From Toxonevra muliebris (Eukaryota > Arthropoda > Insecta > Diptera > Pallopteridae), in contig OY829326.1 of NCBI GenBank assembly GCA_963691655.1, positions 16,418,878 through 16,482,877 on the forward strand: 64,000 nt of DNA, read 5' to 3'. Positions within the stretch are counted from its first letter, which is position 1. The number at the start of each line of letters is the position of its first letter. The translations under genes were made by a program, and so were the position numbers. The notes under the pieces are model-generated. The model did no database searches. It worked only from the letters and a program-made list of their open reading frames with translations, and had not been told where the DNA came from. Shown piece after piece: positions 48,531 through 60,065 of this stretch.

Positions 48531-49037
48531 GCAGTTCTATGTATGATTCACAATGTTCACAATAGTAACAGTTAGATGTTTAATCTGTGGCGTGTGAAGA
48601 TAGCACTTGTTATAGATTTAATCATAGACTAATAAGCATGTGAAACGCATAAAAGCGGTAATCTGTTTATCTTCCCTCGCATTATAGGTATTTGTTGTTC
48701 CCAACGGAAATGTGGTTGTAATAAACCAAATATTGGTACTTATTCGTAGTCATTCAAAGAACTCAACAAAATTTCCATTGTGGGCAAAATAGTTCCTTTA
48801 GTACGGTTGGATGGCAGTTGAGCTTAGATATAAATTTAAATGTAAACAAAGAGAAAATATTTAACAAGCTCAATACTTAATTACAGAAAAAAAGAAAATT
48901 ACAAAGGGAAGCGGCAATATAACGAATCTAAGAAGTTTCAATGTAAACATTAAAAAAGACTAATTGCATAAAAAGATTAGATTAAATGTGCTGAAAATCT
49001 AATGAAATGTGCTATTTAAATCGACTGCAGCATCTAC
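48531..49037. other. Upstream region of the secreted-protein gene
   Basis: AT-rich and non-coding. An initiator-like GCAGTTATTT near 49,041 would place transcription start just upstream of the ATG at 49,078. Confidence 0.35.
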
Positions 49038-49077
49038 TTCGTGCAGTTATTTTCGATTATTCCACGTTAATTACAAC

Positions 49078-50553
49078 ATGGGGAGAACTGAGAGTCATTT
49101 GAGTAAAATTGGAATATTTTTGCTAATTTTGTGTTGCTCTATTATTTTTGTAAAAAGTGCGCAATTAAATCAAACCGCAGCTACGGCATTAATCATTAAG
49201 GACAACAACAATATGTTGCATGCATTCAAAGGCAACACAACAATTGAAATACATTTAAAATTATTCCTTGATTTGCTTAATAAAAATCAACAACAACAAG
49301 TTATTGAAACTACAACTCCTTTTCTAACTGTGGACACACTAAATACGAGTAGCAGCAGAACATTCGGGCAGGATTTAGAAAAAATTTTATTGGAAAAATT
49401 CATTAACGATGATGACTGGCATTACACTTCGGGTTTGTTATTAGAATTTGCCAAGCATACACAAAATGCAGTTGTAAAATATACTGCATATAAAGTTTTG
49501 TGGCATGAATTGAAGATAACTAAACTTCGCTATAACCCATTTAACCTTATAAATATTTATGAAAGTTTGCATCAAGTAATGATAGCTAATTTCACCTTTA
49601 AGCTCAGCAATGAAGAAAAGTTGAAATTTTCGAATTTAAAACAAGAAATTCGCAGTGAAATAATTTCGCGTAGTGCACAAATACTTGAAGGGAAAATTCA
49701 TACGAAAACGAGCAACAATAGTTACTATCCACAATTCCCCTTACACGATACATTGTTAATTGCAATTGGAAATTTACGAGATGTAAGTATCTTTGAAGAA
49801 ATACTAGCTCAATTATATGATGCCATTGAAGAGTTAGAAGACCAGCGCGATATTGCGCATACGCTTAGAAATATCTCACTTAACTTACAACAGAATATTA
49901 TTGCAAATATAAATTATTTAAATAGAACAAATGGAACGCGAGTGCATAATATTTTAATAGCGAATTTAGTAAATTTAATGGGTCATCCAGATTTTGGAAA
50001 GATACCAGATATATTGCGTGCGCAAGTTATTGCACGACTGCCATTGTCCATGCGCAATTTATATACGGCCAAAAAGGTTTGCTTTCGTAATGCTACCGAT
50101 AATAATGCATACTTATATGAATGCCCACAAACGTATCTGATGTGTACAAATCCGAGGGACTTGAAAAAGGCTGCATTCTATGTGGAGCATGTTACGGGTG
50201 GAAGCGATCAACAATTTGCTTTCCATAGTGTCTATTGGTCAAATCGCTATATCAAAATGGAAAATGTTAATACAAATGGAATGTTAAATTCTACCTCGCC
50301 ACTATCGGCATTTACTAAAAACGTTTATAGCCGTCCAAATTTGGGTTCTTGGCTTGTCATTTATAAAGACGATTTAGTTTCGCTAATGGACCCAACAACG
50401 ACGTATTATTTATGCGCTGGCAATGCAGCATACTGGAGTGGTATCGAACATCATGTATACTCTCGATCATTGTTAAATGAAGATTTTAACAGATATGAAC
50501 CAGAATGTCGTTGGCTGGTTGAAGATTGTAGCAATGATGAACGAAGAATGTAA
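49078..50553 (+). CDS. Unknown secreted protein, predicted helical domain plus beta-trefoil
   Basis: I do not recognise this gene. The frame is open from 49,009, but ATG 49,078 gives a clean signal peptide (SKIGIFLLILCCSIIFVKSA, then QLN), so I chose it: 491 residues, no intron. Residues of about 60-330 are helical and polar with several N-glycosylation sites. The C-terminal 150 or so residues show paired motifs typical of beta-trefoils: VCFRNATDNNAYLY and VSLMDPTTTYYLCAG. Several Cys in this part could form disulphides. A helical domain followed by a beta-trefoil is the architecture of lepidopteran 30K/microvitellogenin-type haemolymph lipoproteins; the C-terminal YYLCAGNAAYWSG loosely resembles them. 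That link is inference. It sits between kst and a convergent mitochondrial gene. Confidence 0.85.
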   Translation: MGRTESHLSKIGIFLLILCCSIIFVKSAQLNQTAATALIIKDNNNMLHAFKGNTTIEIHLKLFLDLLNKNQQQQVIETTTPFLTVDTLNTSSSRTFGQDLEKILLEKFINDDDWHYTSGLLLEFAKHTQNAVVKYTAYKVLWHELKITKLRYNPFNLINIYESLHQVMIANFTFKLSNEEKLKFSNLKQEIRSEIISRSAQILEGKIHTKTSNNSYYPQFPLHDTLLIAIGNLRDVSIFEEILAQLYDAIEELEDQRDIAHTLRNISLNLQQNIIANINYLNRTNGTRVHNILIANLVNLMGHPDFGKIPDILRAQVIARLPLSMRNLYTAKKVCFRNATDNNAYLYECPQTYLMCTNPRDLKKAAFYVEHVTGGSDQQFAFHSVYWSNRYIKMENVNTNGMLNSTSPLSAFTKNVYSRPNLGSWLVIYKDDLVSLMDPTTTYYLCAGNAAYWSGIEHHVYSRSLLNEDFNRYEPECRWLVEDCSNDERRM

Positions 50554-50622
50554 ATAATAATGTAATTTCGACAAATTAGCTAAAACAGATAAAAAGTTTT
50601 CATTTGATTAAAAGTTCTATTA

Positions 50623-50628
50623 AATAAA
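50623..50628 (+). terminator. Polyadenylation signal of the secreted-protein gene
   Basis: AATAAA lies 70 bp after the stop codon. The opposing gene ends at 50,853, so the two 3' regions converge within about 300 bp. Confidence 0.7.
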
Positions 50629-50852
50629 CTACATATTAAAGCTGAAGGAAGACTTTACAAATTTATTTATTTATCTCATATAATCAAATTTTACTATCGT
50701 GTTTTTTAACTTTCTCCTACATTCAGGCACATTTGTTAATAGTATATTAATTTGTATATATATCAGAAAACATAATAAAAGTCATTGGAATTAAAATTAA
50801 AAAACACAACAATTATTTTATAGTTTTAAATTATCTTATCTTAGAAGTTGTA

Positions 50853-52743
50853 CTATCTAGACATAAAATCCCATGGTATACAAACAATACCATCCGTCAG
50901 CACTGAATAGTAATTGGTAATGTGTAAATCAATTTGATTAAATGATTTAGGGTCGTGAGTTAATAGACTGTTCAATGTCTCAATCATTTTATCCGGAGTC
51001 ACTGAACCATCTTTCGTTAACGAGCAGAGATTCAGTTTCTCAATACAACGCTGAACTAGCTGTTTTTCAATATGTTTCTGCTCTTGATACTTAGACGTAC
51101 GCTCTTTGGCCACAGCCAAATTTGTTGTTATAAATTCGATGAGCATGAAGCCTGGACATGTTGCTGGTGCAATAAGTTGCCCCGTCGGATTCACCATTAA
51201 AGGACCAGCTTCCGATTCAATAACGATCTCGTATTCATTTAATGATTCAGGCCATGATTTGGGAAACTTATTTACAGTTAAATAATCACCAAGCGTAGTT
51301 GTAACCTTGGTAAGATGTGCGGCATATTCCATAGCTTGTTGTTTGGGCATAAATTTTCGACGTCCAATTTTAATGTTTCGTAGCACCTGTGATAGTGTAT
51401 TCTCATAAAAGGGAATTTTCAGCAGGAATTTATCATGTTTGGGAATGTTTTTAATGAAATCAATCCAATTGTTGAGTACATCACCAGTGAAAAGCATAAC
51501 ATGCCCCTCTAAACTGACGCCCGTAAACGGCGCAAATACAACAATACGACCCCTGAGTATGCCCATATGTGCCTCATGTAAATCTGCCATTCGCTCGAGG
51601 GTTTTCAAACAGCCCCGATAGTGTTCAAAATTCCAGCCACAATCGTAACGTGCGTCCTTTAATTCCAAACGTTGTACAACAGACTTTTGGAGCTTTGCTA
51701 CTTCCTCTTTAAGATCGCAAAGTTCTTTGGTACGCGAGTGTGCCAGAGGGGCATTTTCTGTCATCCAAGTATCTAATGTCTTTTTAGTTTCCTCTTTCGC
51801 CTGTAAAGGAAAATTTTATTGAGTTATTTTTATACTTTTACTACTACTACTACTATTATGGCACAACAGCCCCTGGAGGGCCAAATTCGTGCTTTTCGCA
51901 TCCATTCATGTTGTGTGAGTTATATTTATACACGAGTGGAAGGGATCTACAGTTTTATGCCGAATCCGAACGGCGAAGTGAAAAGCTTTTCATAGGCATT
52001 TTTTTACTCTTGGAGGTTTGCCATTGCCAGTCAAGAGGTGGTGCCGTGTAGAACAATTTTATTTTCTATTTTTGAGAATGCCGAGATATGAACCCGGACA
52101 CCTCTGCGTAGTAGTTCAACACACTAACCACTACGTTACGGCGACCACATTTTTATACTTTTAATGTAAATAAATTGTGTTTGCTTACTTTGTAAAAGCT
52201 ATATTCGAAACCCGAAAACTCGCTGCCGTATTTGTAATCTTGCCCTGGCTTGAAACCAGACGTGTTATTTGGAGAGGTAAAGGTAGTCACAGGACGTACC
52301 ACCATTGACTTAATACTTTTTACATAATCTGTTGGTAGATTACATAATTCAAGTAATTGTTGTATAATCTGTTTGGGATCTTGTGTGCGTCTATCTAAAG
52401 TGATCTTAATTATTTTAAAGGTATCACGGGAATCGGCGCTCGCATCACGTATATAAAATTGTAGAGTTTTGGTTTCGTGTAGCACATGATATTTACGTTC
52501 ATACAGCGATTCCATATGCGAGCTAAGTTGTTTAAGGGAATCCTCGTTAACGTTTCGTTGTTTTGGGTGCTGACCAAAAAGATCGGGATGCACAGCGAAA
52601 TAAAACGGACGCAATGCATTGGCCAGTTCGGTGCTAATTCCACGTCGGTTACATCCGCATCCGGAACATAGCTGCGGCAACGGCGGTGTCGGCGACTTGA
52701 GTAGAAGGCTGGTCCGAAAGCAGCTTAGACTACGTGAAATCAT
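50853..52743 (-). CDS. TCAIM-like mitochondrial protein
   Basis: Homologue of T-cell activation inhibitor, mitochondrial (TCAIM), a conserved animal protein of uncertain biochemical role located in mitochondria. Two exons: 52743-52189 (185 codons) and 51800-50853 (315 codons plus stop), joined in phase 0, giving 500 residues, close to the human length. The N-terminus is Arg/Ser-rich without acids, as in mitochondrial presequences (MISRSLSCFRTSLLLKSP). A J-domain-like segment follows (ALRPFYFAVHPDLFGQHP, with the HPD tripeptide). The C-terminal region includes WNFEHYRGCLKTLERM, GRIVVFAPFTGVSLEGHVML and the end VCIPWDFMSR. The intron contains a SINE. Confidence 0.93.
51826..52163 (-). mobile_element. 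tRNA-derived SINE with 15-bp target duplication
   Basis: Inserted in the TCAIM-like intron. The minus strand starts at about 52,148 with TGGTCGCCGTAACGTAGTGG, including a pol III A box (TAACGTAGTGG), and has a B box GGTTCATATCT about 35 bases later. A tRNA-unrelated body and a tail of CTA/TAG triplets (ACTACTACTACTACTATTATGG on the plus strand, 51,841-51,861) follow. ATTTTTATACTTTTA occurs on both sides (51,826-51,840 and 52,149-52,163) as a perfect 15-bp target duplication, the signature of LINE-mediated retrotransposition. Confidence 0.88.
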
Positions 52744-53793
52744 ATGCGTGACTCAGGCTCCACACAGTAATAATCTATTATATAAGCATCAATTATTGAA
52801 GGATCTGCTCGATATATCACACAATTGCAATGAAAGACATTGACGTCGAAATTGACTTACACTTAATTAATTGAAATTTTAGCACATTTTGATAAAAATC
52901 CCTTTTAAATTTCTTTATTTTGTTAATAGAGACTGGAGTAATTTATTCATTTGCTTGTTTGCTGAGGAGATGAAACGAAAATAACAATCAGCTGATTTTG
53001 ATACAAAGAAGCAAACAATTCTACAGTAATCACTCACTAAACGTTCTTTTTGATTACATATAATTTTATGTTTCAGTAGCGTGAACGTAATATAAACATA
53101 CACAAGGCATTAAAATTGTACTCGGCGAACACCATGAAAATCAGCTTATATACATTTTTGTTGCCGAAGATACACTGTTGCATTTTATTAGAAAATACTA
53201 ATATTTTATGAAAATAACAACACTTTTTACTAATTTAGCAGCGTGGCTGTCGCATCCATTGTAAAACTTGATTAAGCACATATGGGCCCAAGTTATGCCA
53301 AGCAGGAATGCCTGCCAATATAAAAACTATAACCGCTACACATTAAAGAAATGAAACATTTTTACATATTTTGTATTCATTTCCACCGTGTGTTTTTTTG
53401 CAGCATTTCAATTGAAAGTCACTTAAAAAGAGATTGAGAAATAAATGCTAAGAATGATGAATGGATTTTTAACGCATTATGTAAATTGTGAGATTATACA
53501 CGTCAAATGATTACAGGTTATACATATGATCTATGAGTAATAAGACCGAAAATCGAAACAACTAATTTTGGTAATTAGAAAATTCTTAAGTACATACTTG
53601 CAATGTTTATTTCCACTATTTTTTCTAGTTGAAGCATTATCTCCTATATGCATCGAACTATTTTCCAGATCATTATGATTGGGGATGTGTACCACGTCCC
53701 AAAGAACTAATAGGGTAGATACACTAATGTGTAACACACACTAATGAAAAACACAACTATTTATGACGTATATTTCTTTCTGAAAGATACTGG
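52744..53793. other. Intergenic region
   Basis: Probable upstream region of the TCAIM-like gene. A palindromic AATCAGCTGATT occurs at about 52,986-52,997, a form of E-box common in fly core promoters. No further gene is visible. Confidence 0.4.
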
Positions 53794-53979
53794 TCATTTA
53801 ACCATGGACTCAAAGTATTTTAGCCTTGACACATATACCCCTGCTCCTGCTCCTTCATCAGTAAGAGACCCGTCTGTATACCAGGTTATCATTTGTTGGT
53901 TTATATTGTAGCCTTCCAAATCATTTTTATTACTTAGTTTTGTTTTAAACTTTTTAGTGAAACTAAACTGCGGTATCAT
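53794..53979 (-). mobile_element. LINE RNase H fragment
   Basis: The minus-strand frame contains ITWYTDGSLTDEGAGAGVYV, the YTDGS start of the RNase H domain found in Jockey/I-type LINEs. It is truncated on both sides. It differs from the fragment at 19.6 kb, so it represents another family. Confidence 0.65.
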
Positions 53980-54502
53980 GTTATTTCTCGGTATTGAAAC
54001 TTAAGGAAATCGACTCGTAAGACATTAGAAGACATTCCAGAAGATTTAAAGAAAATTATTCAGAATCGCTGTATTTTTCAGTACCTAATATTTGTGAACT
54101 TTTAATTGACTAAAAGTACCCTACCAAAAAATTTCCTCTACAAAAGTTGATTTTCAGAGGTGTTTTCAAGATGGTCACGAACGGTAATCGCTAGAACTAA
54201 AATACTTTGGGGATCCGAGCGGTTGCAGAAAAAACACCTTCTAAAAGCATTCGAAATGCTGGAAAATTTGCCTTTCGTTGCATATTTTATGAATTAGATA
54301 ATGTACTGACGTACGTGAAAGAAAGCTGAACTGGACGCTTTGTCAGTTTTTGGTACAAAAACAAGAGAAAAATCACTAAGCTTAAGGGATCAATCATTGT
54401 TTTTGTTTATTTTCTTATGCATGTACAGTGGTATCACATTGAGCAAATTATGTGCTTAAGTGTGCTTTCAAGCAAAAGGCTGCCACTCAAACCTAATCTA
54501 AC
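53980..54502. other. Intergenic sequence
   Basis: Nothing recognised. It may include decayed flanks of the LINE fragment. Confidence 0.35.
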
Positions 54503-55533
54503 CTATGCATCAGGGCCGTAGCCAGAAATTTTTTTCGGGGGGGGGGGTTTCATTCGAAGAAAATATTCATAAATAATTTTTATCAAACTGATTTTTAAAT
54601 ACAATAAATTAAATCAATGATACATTTGATGGACCCTATAAAATTAAAATTTTAGGAAAAATTTTCCGATTTTTTTTAATCTTAACCTCAAAAAAATGGC
54701 CATAAGTGACAAAAAATTCACAGAATGATCAAATTAAATTTTTTCAAATAAATATTATTCAGTGTGCATTCTAATGCATTTTCTTTTATCGTGACCGACA
54801 TATTTTCGTTAACTCATTGACTTCCCACCACTGATGATGTACCCAACCTCAAAAAAATTACCAAAAATTGTAGAGGCTCATTTTTTTCAAATGATCATCA
54901 TTGGGAATTTGAGCCATTATCAATGATAAGGAACCCGGATGAGGTTGGCTTATATTCCCTAAATTCGTGAAGTCACAGCATTGAAAGAGATCATTCTAGT
55001 CGTGGTGCTCTGAGCAATAATGCGTTAAAAAATTAATTTTAATATGAGTTTTGCTAATAAAATGCAATTTTTGCGAAAGAATTTTTCACGTTGAACACGA
55101 ATCTGAGGTCAAAAACTTCCCATCACGCCACGTTTAAGGAAAAAAAAGGTTCAAGCAAGTCTTATTTTACAAGGATCCGATAATTTTTCAGGACGAAACC
55201 TTAAATCAAAAACAGTTACTGACCTAGAAAAACTATGAATGCAGGAGTGCTCAGTATCACCTTCTCTTTTTGAATCCGTAGTCAAACCTCATGTCGAAGA
55301 AAACAAATCGGATTTGATCGCATAGTGTAACTAAGATTTCAAATTTATTTTTTATTGTTGACTTTTTAGAAAAAAAAAACCGATGGAAGTAAAAAATATC
55401 TTCAAATAGATTTTATTTTGACTTTTTTTCCATCCATTGGCAATTAATCTCAAAAATTAGAATAAAGTTTCGACATTTCGGGGGGGGTCAGAACCCCCAA
55501 AATCCTCCCCCTAAATACGGCCTTGCTATGCAT
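54503..55533. mobile_element. Non-autonomous hAT-type element with 8-bp target duplication
   Basis: The element 54,511-55,525 begins CAGGGCCGTAGCCAGAAATT and ends, inverted, CAAGGCCGTATTTAGG, with long G runs just inside both ends. CTATGCAT flanks it on both sides (54,503-54,510 and 55,526-55,533) as a perfect 8-bp duplication, the size made by hAT transposases. Inside, no transposase frame is recognisable, so it depends on a partner element. Confidence 0.85.
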
Positions 55534-56050
55534 GTTTAACTATAATTCCAATTGAAAAGGAACGTAACGTTAGCACAGCATAGAGGTCATTTTGATTTCT
55601 ATAATTTTGACTTCAAAATTTTTATCAGTCATACTAAAAACGTGTATGTAGTAAGTTTCATGTAAAACGGGCTCTTCCTTCCTTCAGATTTTGGCCACAT
55701 TTTTTCAATTTCCGAACACTATGCTCCGTATTAAGCGAGGTCTACCTGTATTTATGTCATTTTCAATTTTTATTTTTCAGGTCAGCATGATTTCTCAAAA
55801 CTTTGGCAGTTGACAAACTCGTTACAAATTCGAAATGATTTTTATAAATTTTACAACTAATGCATTACGCCGTTTCTGAGACGCGAAGCTAATCACAAAA
55901 CTGATAACCGATTTTTGGTTAATCACTCTCGCATCAGCTTTTCGCTTTTTGCATCTTAGAAACCCAAGCATTGCCATACTGAATGTCAGCTGCTAAAAGA
56001 AGTAGCTATATAACAGTTGGTAATTTATAAATTAGAAAACTGAAACAAAA
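55534..56050. other. Intergenic/upstream of the SAC3D1-like gene
   Basis: Near 55,715-55,755 the plus strand carries ATGCTCCGTATTAAGCGAGGTCTACCTGTATTTAT; inverted, this resembles the CAGGTAGACCTCGC end of a pogo/Tigger-like element, but no matching second end was found. The last 100 bp are probably the 5' leader of the next gene. Confidence 0.35.
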
Positions 56051-57469
56051 ATGACCAACTCAAATTTTGTGCAAGGTAAAATATTTTTTTTTATTAATAA
56101 TAATAATAATAATTTTCTTCTAAAAGGGTCATGCGAAGAACTTTGTCCAACGCAAGAAGCAAAATTGTAAGATTTAGTATCCTGCATTCTGTTCAAAAAA
56201 TTCATGAGAATTTTTCTTTTAGACGCATCAAAGAAAAACTATTGCATTTCTATGAGTTAAAAAATGGCGAAAAACATATACCGGGATTATTGGTGAAATC
56301 ATTCTCTAGATCAGCAGCAGGCATAAAAACTCCAAAACCTAAAGATTTGCGTACGGAACGAACGCTGCAAAAGACTATTGAATATCTGCTCAAGGAGTAA
56401 GTGACGTAAAAACAATGTGATTAATTTGTTCAATAATATTAATCACAAAACTTTTGCAGCATTATTTTAGATAAACGGAAAACATTCAATTTCGCATATG
56501 ATTTTATATTCGATAGGATGCGTGCAGTTCGTCAAGAAATAGTAATGCAAAATTATAATGAACGGCGATCCATAAAATTACTAGAGCCAATGATAATGTT
56601 TTTAGCTTATAGCCGCTACAGGTATGAATGTATATGGATATGAATATGTCCTCCATCATATATAAGTTAATCTTACAAAAAAATTTCGTTTATTTGCAGA
56701 CTTTGCGAGGAGACAATCGACAACTTCGATGCGAAAATTTGTGAACAGCATTTGCAAGAATGCTTGAAACGTGTGCTTTGCTGTTACGATGGAATTGACT
56801 CCTCCCAATTGAATTTAAACGAGTTAAAAAATAGAAATTTCATTGAAGCTCTTTATCAAATTTTCAATTTAGGCTCAACTGATGCACTGAAGCGTTGCAT
56901 TACATTGCCCGCAGATACAAGGTAAAAATATCAATTGTAGAAGACTTGAAAATGTTTAAATTATTTAAAATTTCTCACTTCAGAAACGATGAAACCTTCG
57001 CGCAATCATTTTCCATAGTCATGAATTATTATCAAGGTAATTTATATCGTGTTCTTGACGGTGTACAAAAACTTCCACATATTCTATGTGCAATAGCCTC
57101 TTTGCAGCTGCAAATTATAAGACGGTAAGCCATAGATTTTGTTCCATGTAATGGTAATTTTATATATATATAACCTTGCATTTCATTAGCAAATTATATG
57201 AGATTTTTGCAAATGCCTACAGCAGTAAGCAACTCACAGTTCCTGCAGATTTCGTTTGTCGTATTTCAAAGCATAAAAACATTATTGAATTGTTTGCTGA
57301 TTGTAAATATTATAACTTGCATGTCACAGCAGATCGCAAAGCAATTCAATTCATAAAAACAGACTTCAAAATGACTGAATCAACTCTTAAAGCAAAACAT
57401 GAACATTTTGTAGAGGAGAAGCTGAAGTCCATTTATTTGCCAGAAGTTTTACTATTAAAAAGATTATAA
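56051..57469 (+). CDS. SAC3 domain-containing protein 1 homologue
   Basis: SAC3D1/SHD1-like protein of the SAC3/GANP family, whose members act in mRNA export and centrosome-related processes. Seven exons join in phase: 56051-56075, 56127-56166, 56223-56396, 56460-56621, 56700-56921, 56984-57124, 57190-57469; total 347 residues. Signature motifs are GSCEELCPTQEA near the N-terminus (GxCxxxCPxxE), RTERTLQKTIEYLL, FNFAYDFIFDRMRAVRQEIV, EPMIMFLAYSRYRLCEE and SSKQLTVPADFV. Introns are short (about 51-78 bp). The first intron ends in a TAA microsatellite. Polyadenylation signal AATAAA is at 57,524-57,529. Confidence 0.92.
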
Positions 57470-57641
57470 TTTTTATTTTGCTTGCTAGCGAAAATTTTTT
57501 TATTAGTTATTATTTTTTAAGTAAATAAATAGTATATAAATGAAAATGTAAGCGAATACATACTTTATATAAGTATATGAAATATTTGTTATTATGAAAG
57601 AGAAAAAAAATACACAAATTGAATTTATTTATAATTATTTT
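57470..57641 (+). other. 3' region of the SAC3D1-like gene
   Basis: AATAAA at 57,524-57,529 lies 55 bases after the stop codon; AT-rich sequence follows. Confidence 0.6.
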
Positions 57642-57772
57642 TAGCCTTATTCACGGTTTAGTGCAAATGATCTTGCATCATTGCAAATGCAAAAAATTTC
57701 TGCATCACAGCAACAAATATATACGATATGCAATGAAGCAAGACCATTTGTAATGTATCGTGAATAAGGCTA
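57642..57772. mobile_element. 131-bp MITE
   Basis: The ends are inverted repeats: TAGCCTTATTCACG at 57,642 and its exact reverse complement ending at 57,772. Looser inverted similarity continues inward (GCAAATGATCTTGC against GCAAGACCATTTG). TA at both outer edges suggests a Tc1/mariner-type TA target, though TA may be part of the repeat. No coding capacity. Confidence 0.8.
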
Positions 57773-60000
57773 TTGTGTATTCTTCTATCGAATATTTAGG
57801 ATTTAGATTACTTTCGATTAGAAAAATAGTTTTAGTTAAACATCATGTAATTGGATTTTGGGATAAAATTTGGAGGAAAAGTGACGCGCCATGAAATGAG
57901 CATGAATACTTTCCTTAAAACGTAATATAATATTACGTTTTTGGATCTTTATACTTAAAATTAAAATTTTTATAAAACTATTGAAAACTAACTCATCGTA
58001 GTTAAATTATGAAAATATGTACCGTAGCAATAGTTGAGAAATATTGTCCTAGCTAAATGATTGTTTCAAAAAAGATGCTTCAGTTTAATACATTTTTTAT
58101 TTGATCGCTTTATATTAACATTGATCTTTTTTTAATTTTATTTTAAATTACAAAAAGTAGGTATATTAATCATTTTATGTGCAAATAAAAACTATTTTTG
58201 GTTTTCCCTAAAATACAGGGTACATGACTTTGATTTGTTCATGCCAACATAATATGATTGTTTGAATATTTTTGCTTCTGTACTTTGATAATGCTTAAAA
58301 AAATAAGGTAAAATTAATTTGCATTTTAAAAATTAGGATGCCTCCAAAAAAATACTCGAAGAAAAAATTAAATAATAATAGAAAGGGAATATTTAGCGCT
58401 TCCGTGATAAGGCTATACGTTTCAATTTAGTCCACTTAATTTTATTCCTTACGCTGCGCCACAGTATTCTACCGCACCGGGACTTCCTTCCTGCCTGCAG
58501 TAGTTATATGAGCTTACTGCTCTGCTGGTCAACGATACTCGAAACAGGTGTAATGCCTAGCAAAGTTCCAGTGAATGACAATAGCACGGAATAGTTGAAA
58601 TACCAAAACAAACAGAAGAGTACAGCAAATATTACATCTAACGATAATAATGAAATAGATTAGCACGGAAATCCAGAACATTCAATAAATCATTTCTTAC
58701 GAATTGTAATCCTTTCCCATTTTTCAACCATATAAAGTTCTGTGACCATAAGGTAGCGGAACCACCAATAATTACAGAAATCGATGATATTTTCAAGCAT
58801 TTTTATATTATCAAAAGATATGACTATATTTTAATTAACTGTGATAACAAAATATATCGTGCTCCAGTCAGTGGGTATGACGAATTCTTGTAAAATAAGC
58901 GGCCCGTAATTTGTCATTGAAAGAAATGTACAATCAGGGTTGCAACAAAGAGTTTAAAGTTGATTTTATGTACGTATTTTGAACTTGGCCATGCATGACC
59001 AAGTACCGTCGTCGTAGTGAGCAAATCCGGACGTAGAATTATTCATGGCGTTGTGCTCTTTTCTGCCACAAACTTTAGAAACAAAGGATATTTTGTCTGC
59101 TCTTAAGGGGGGAACACACGATACTTTCAAGACCCTTTTGGAATCTGAAGGAGTTATCTGATTTCAAAAATTCGTTTCCACTTTTATTCATCTGAATGTG
59201 TAGAAACTTTGCTATGCTGATAATTTTTAATTTTACGCCATTTTTTGATTATTTTTCATGTCCCAAAAAAGTGCCTTCATTTTTTCAATTTTGTTACATA
59301 CTGTAAGTGCGCAAAAGAGGCTGTTATTGGTACCCGTTGAACTTTGTTATTAATCTATGGCAGAAATAAGGGGTCGCTCACACATTACGTAACGCAATTT
59401 TTTTTTTATCAATTTTGACCCCTCCCTCCTGGGCGTAACTCTGCATAGCACAGCACTGCAGAAGATTAACAAAAATTCTGGTGTTTGTTTTATTATTGCA
59501 GGTTCCTTACGTGCAATAAATCAGCTTGTGGCAGTGCTGCGTTTTATGGCTGAAGGTGGCTACCAACACGTAATTGGAAAAGACCACAACATTGCCGTGG
59601 CTTAATCAATTATTAATAAAAAAGCAATATTTTTTATTTAATTGATGTAATACTCACAATTTTATTTCTTTTTACCATTAAAAACCTTTGACGAAAAGAG
59701 TTAATTTCTTTAATTCCGACAAGCAAAACATTATAGAAAAATGTCGCAAATCTCATCACGATTGGGACTTGTGACGCCAGATTTTCGATTTTCGAACATA
59801 AAAAAATCACGTAACGAACCTGCAACGCCAACTATTGCAATAGGGGTGAATATTTATTGTACCAAATTGTGATCAAATTTTCACGAAAAGCTACTGTCCT
59901 GTTGCAACCTTGGTTTCATTGTGTCTCTTTGTTCTGACACTCTAATAACAGCAACAACAACTGTCAAACGGTCTTAGTAATCAAGCACAGAAGCAGGTAA
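57773..60000. other. Intergenic AT-rich region with repeat debris
   Basis: CGTGATAAGGCTA at 58,401-58,413 resembles the MITE terminus. Near 59,373 there is a CACATTACGTAACGCAA repeat like the one at 7,705. A Harbinger-like protein scrap occurs at 59,503-59,605. The last 60-100 bp before 60,066 are probably the prefoldin leader. No gene is visible. Confidence 0.5.
59503..59605 (+). mobile_element. Possible Harbinger transposase scrap
   Basis: A short frame reads LVAVLRFMAEGGYQHVIGKD before a stop, matching the usual ALRFxAxGxYQxxxGxD region of HARBI1-type nucleases. Nothing else of the gene is seen. Confidence 0.5.
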
Positions 60001-60065
60001 AGTGAAAGAATAGCTGATTTCCATATTCTCCTAGTAGTGCATCTGTTGGAAAAATATTAAAAACA

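Noticed and set aside
52486..52843. Plus-strand frames opposite the TCAIM-like first exon
   Set aside because: They are shadows of the minus-strand coding exon; the TCAIM reading has motif and length support.
58337..58432. Short frame MPPKKYSKKKLNNNRKG
   Set aside because: It is a Lys-rich frame of about 30 codons in A-rich DNA without splice donor evidence or a known family.
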